From NCBI GenBank assembly GCA_029721515.1, contig CM056569.1, positions 18,632,007 to 18,696,006 on the forward strand: 64,000 nucleotides of DNA, given 5' to 3'. The stretch's first letter is position 1; every line of letters begins with the position of its first letter. Below, in pieces: positions 51,801 to 54,800 of the stretch. This DNA is from Synanceia verrucosa (taxonomy: Eukaryota; Chordata; Actinopteri; Perciformes; Synanceiidae). The notes beneath the pieces were generated by a model, which saw nothing but the letters and a program-made list of their open reading frames with translations, was not told the DNA's origin and searched no databases. Both the position numbers and the translations under genes were made by a program.

Positions 51801-54800
51801 CACATGGACATAAGACGTACTGGCACATGACTAGCGGAGACGCAGACGTAAATACACTGGGTGATGGGGAACAGCTGGAAACAATCAGGGATGGGGCTGA
51901 CAATCACCAAACAAGAGGGCAGGATGTTGTGAAGCTGAAACAAGAGGGCAACAGTTAATTTCAAAATAAAACAGGAAAGGACAAGACAAAATGACAGGAC
52001 TGAAATAATAAACACACTTAACTTGACAAAACCTCAGAGAGCAGCTCATAACTGTGGCTCTTTTTGTTTCCCACTGTACTATGCTTTTTAACAACTACCA
52101 ATTATGGTAACGTCCACCTGCACATTCAGATGGTTCGCTCTTGTTTCCAGGCGTGCTGAAGCGAATGGAGTGGCTGCTGGAGCTGATGGGACACATCCGA
52201 AATGTTGCCTATGGTGCGACCTCTGTCACATGTGGAGACACCATGATGGTACGTTTTTTAGTTTTAGCTGTCATTGTTTTGGTCTCTCTTCCCATAGAGG
52301 TGAGCGGTCACCTGTTCACTTATTTTAGTGACAACAACACTGGATTCCAAAAAAAAGAATGACAGTTGTAACTAAAATAATTGAACAGGTTTTATTCTTC
52401 AGGTGGTTGTACTGAAAAGTAAACTAAACATCAAATGGATGGGTACATGTGATCATCTTTTGTTAATAGACACTTTTTGGTTATATTAACTTGGGTCTTA
52501 TTTAATCACTGAGCAGCACTGTCACATCACTACAATGAAGTCCGATGATGCTAGAAATACAAGCAGTCATACAGGTTATAAATATAGCTTGGCTCGACAG
52601 AAACAAAAACATTCCCATAGACTAAAAAGTGAGCATGCTCATAAGCCTTTAGTCATTTACTTTAGCCTTAAGAAATTTACAGTGTCGCAGAAAATACTAA
52701 AAATATAGAATAATTGTATTGACTGTATATATACAGAGCTTAACAAATGATTAATCCACCACTATGTGCCAGCTCTTTTTTTGTTGTTGTCTATGAATTA
52801 TCAAATTTACAAAAAATCATAAAAATATCAAAGAACATTCTCATTATTTTTTTACTGAGATGTTAAATTGTGATTATTTGCTGTCCTTCCTGAACAGAAA
52901 ACAGTGTTTTAGTGGTTGTTTGTTATTCTGGATTCATTTCTGACCTCTCAGTGAATTCCAGTGTTCTGGATCAAATTTGGGTCTAAAATGTTTAAATTCC
53001 TCACTCCTGATTAAAATGGTGAAGAGTAGTGAACTCAGTGAGGGAGAAAGAGTCCAGTTAAAGTGAAGGAGATGATGCTGGAGGATCTTTGAGACAAACA
53101 GGACAGCCGGTCTAATAAATTTCTTAAACTCTGTATGTAATAAAATTTTCAGAATAAATCGAAAAAATGAAAGCAAAATTAGAAATATAAAAGATGACAA
53201 AAAAACAGAATAAAATGCAATTATAACGACTGTATTTCAAACAGTATATCCTAAAGCCCTCCTGTAGACAGTGTTGATGGAAATATACTGCACATTGTCA
53301 GTGAAAATGAAGTGAAATTTGCCTGAAAGATGGAATAAAGAATATCGATATTGTGCATATCTGGAGGTGGTTCTGCTGGTTCTGCTGGAACCAGCCACAA
53401 AGACCTGGATCAGATCTCTGTACGATGAGTCAGAGAACTTCTGCAGGTGATGTCTTTTTGGAGTTCAAAAATCAGAAATGTGGCTGGGAGCCGGCCCTTT
53501 TCAGGCACATCACAAGTTTGGAGCTCCCTTATAAACCTATGAAACTTGTGTACACTATTTTGCCCAGTCAGTTTTAGCATTTTCTATTATTTTGTATAGA
53601 AATAGATATTTTTAGCTGCTCAATTGAACTGTAGATGCTATGTCTGTGACATACTGTTGTTGTGTTAAGCTCCCAACATTTTTTGTGTCTGAAACTTGTT
53701 GTGTCAATGTCATTGAAAAATCCAGCTGAACATAGGTGCCCTTTATTTTTCAGGCCACAGACTTCCTGTTCCAGGTCTTTGCTGCTGCGGTGGTTTCCTG
53801 GGGTGACCATACCATGCCCCACCTCCTTGGCATTAGAGCCCAGTGGTTCCCATGGCAACTCGGCTCCAAGCCCCACACTGTGAAGCACAGTCTGTACGGT
53901 GCAGAGTCATTTAGTGAGCGTGCCCTGCCCCAGTGCCTGCTGGGTCTGCCCCACAGCCTGGCTCTGCTTCTGGACAAAGAGCCCTGGAGCAGCGACACAG
54001 GGAAGGTCAGTGTTACACTGCACTGTGATTTGAAAAATATTCACAAAGATAAGATGATGACAACATGTGGGTGTGTGTCTTAGTTCATAGACTGGCTTCT
54101 CAGCATCACAGAAGGTCCTAAACAGAGTCTGTCAGCCTCAACCATCAGCACAGCCAAAGGTAAGATGTGTAACACACACAACACACATCCAATAGACCAG
54201 GGGACCCTGGCCCAAAAATACTATCTGACCCACCAGATTGTTTTATTTAGTATTATTATCTTTAACCATGTTGGACTAATAATAATAATAATAAGAATTA
54301 CTTTATTGATCCCTCAATGGGGAAATCACAGTTAGATTAAATTACAGATAGTCCCACACACTGCTATAATGAAGAGAAAGAAAATGTGTAGCCTAATAAA
54401 ATGTGAATGTGTAGCAGACAGTAGGCTACATTAAGGAGACCCACTGGATGAACTTCATGGGTTTAACTACATTCAACCACAAACACAATAACTGCAACTT
54501 TAGCGTCTCTTAATGTGAAAGACAGCATTTTACATGTCTGCTGATATGGATGGTGCTTTAATTGTTCTTCAGCTTTTTACACATCAATCAAGAGGACTCA
54601 CTTTGTTTCGATGATTCTCTGCATCTTTCGGCTGCAATTCACTGTGATTGTATTCCAGTGGTTCCCAAACTAGGGGTGCAGAGGCATGATGGGAGTGCGA
54701 GCGACCTTCAAGGGTGAGGGGGGAGGGCGCAGTGTTCTCTGTGTACGGAGCTGCAAAGGGGAGTGCGGTGTCATGGTTCCCGCAGTTCCTTAAAAAGTCT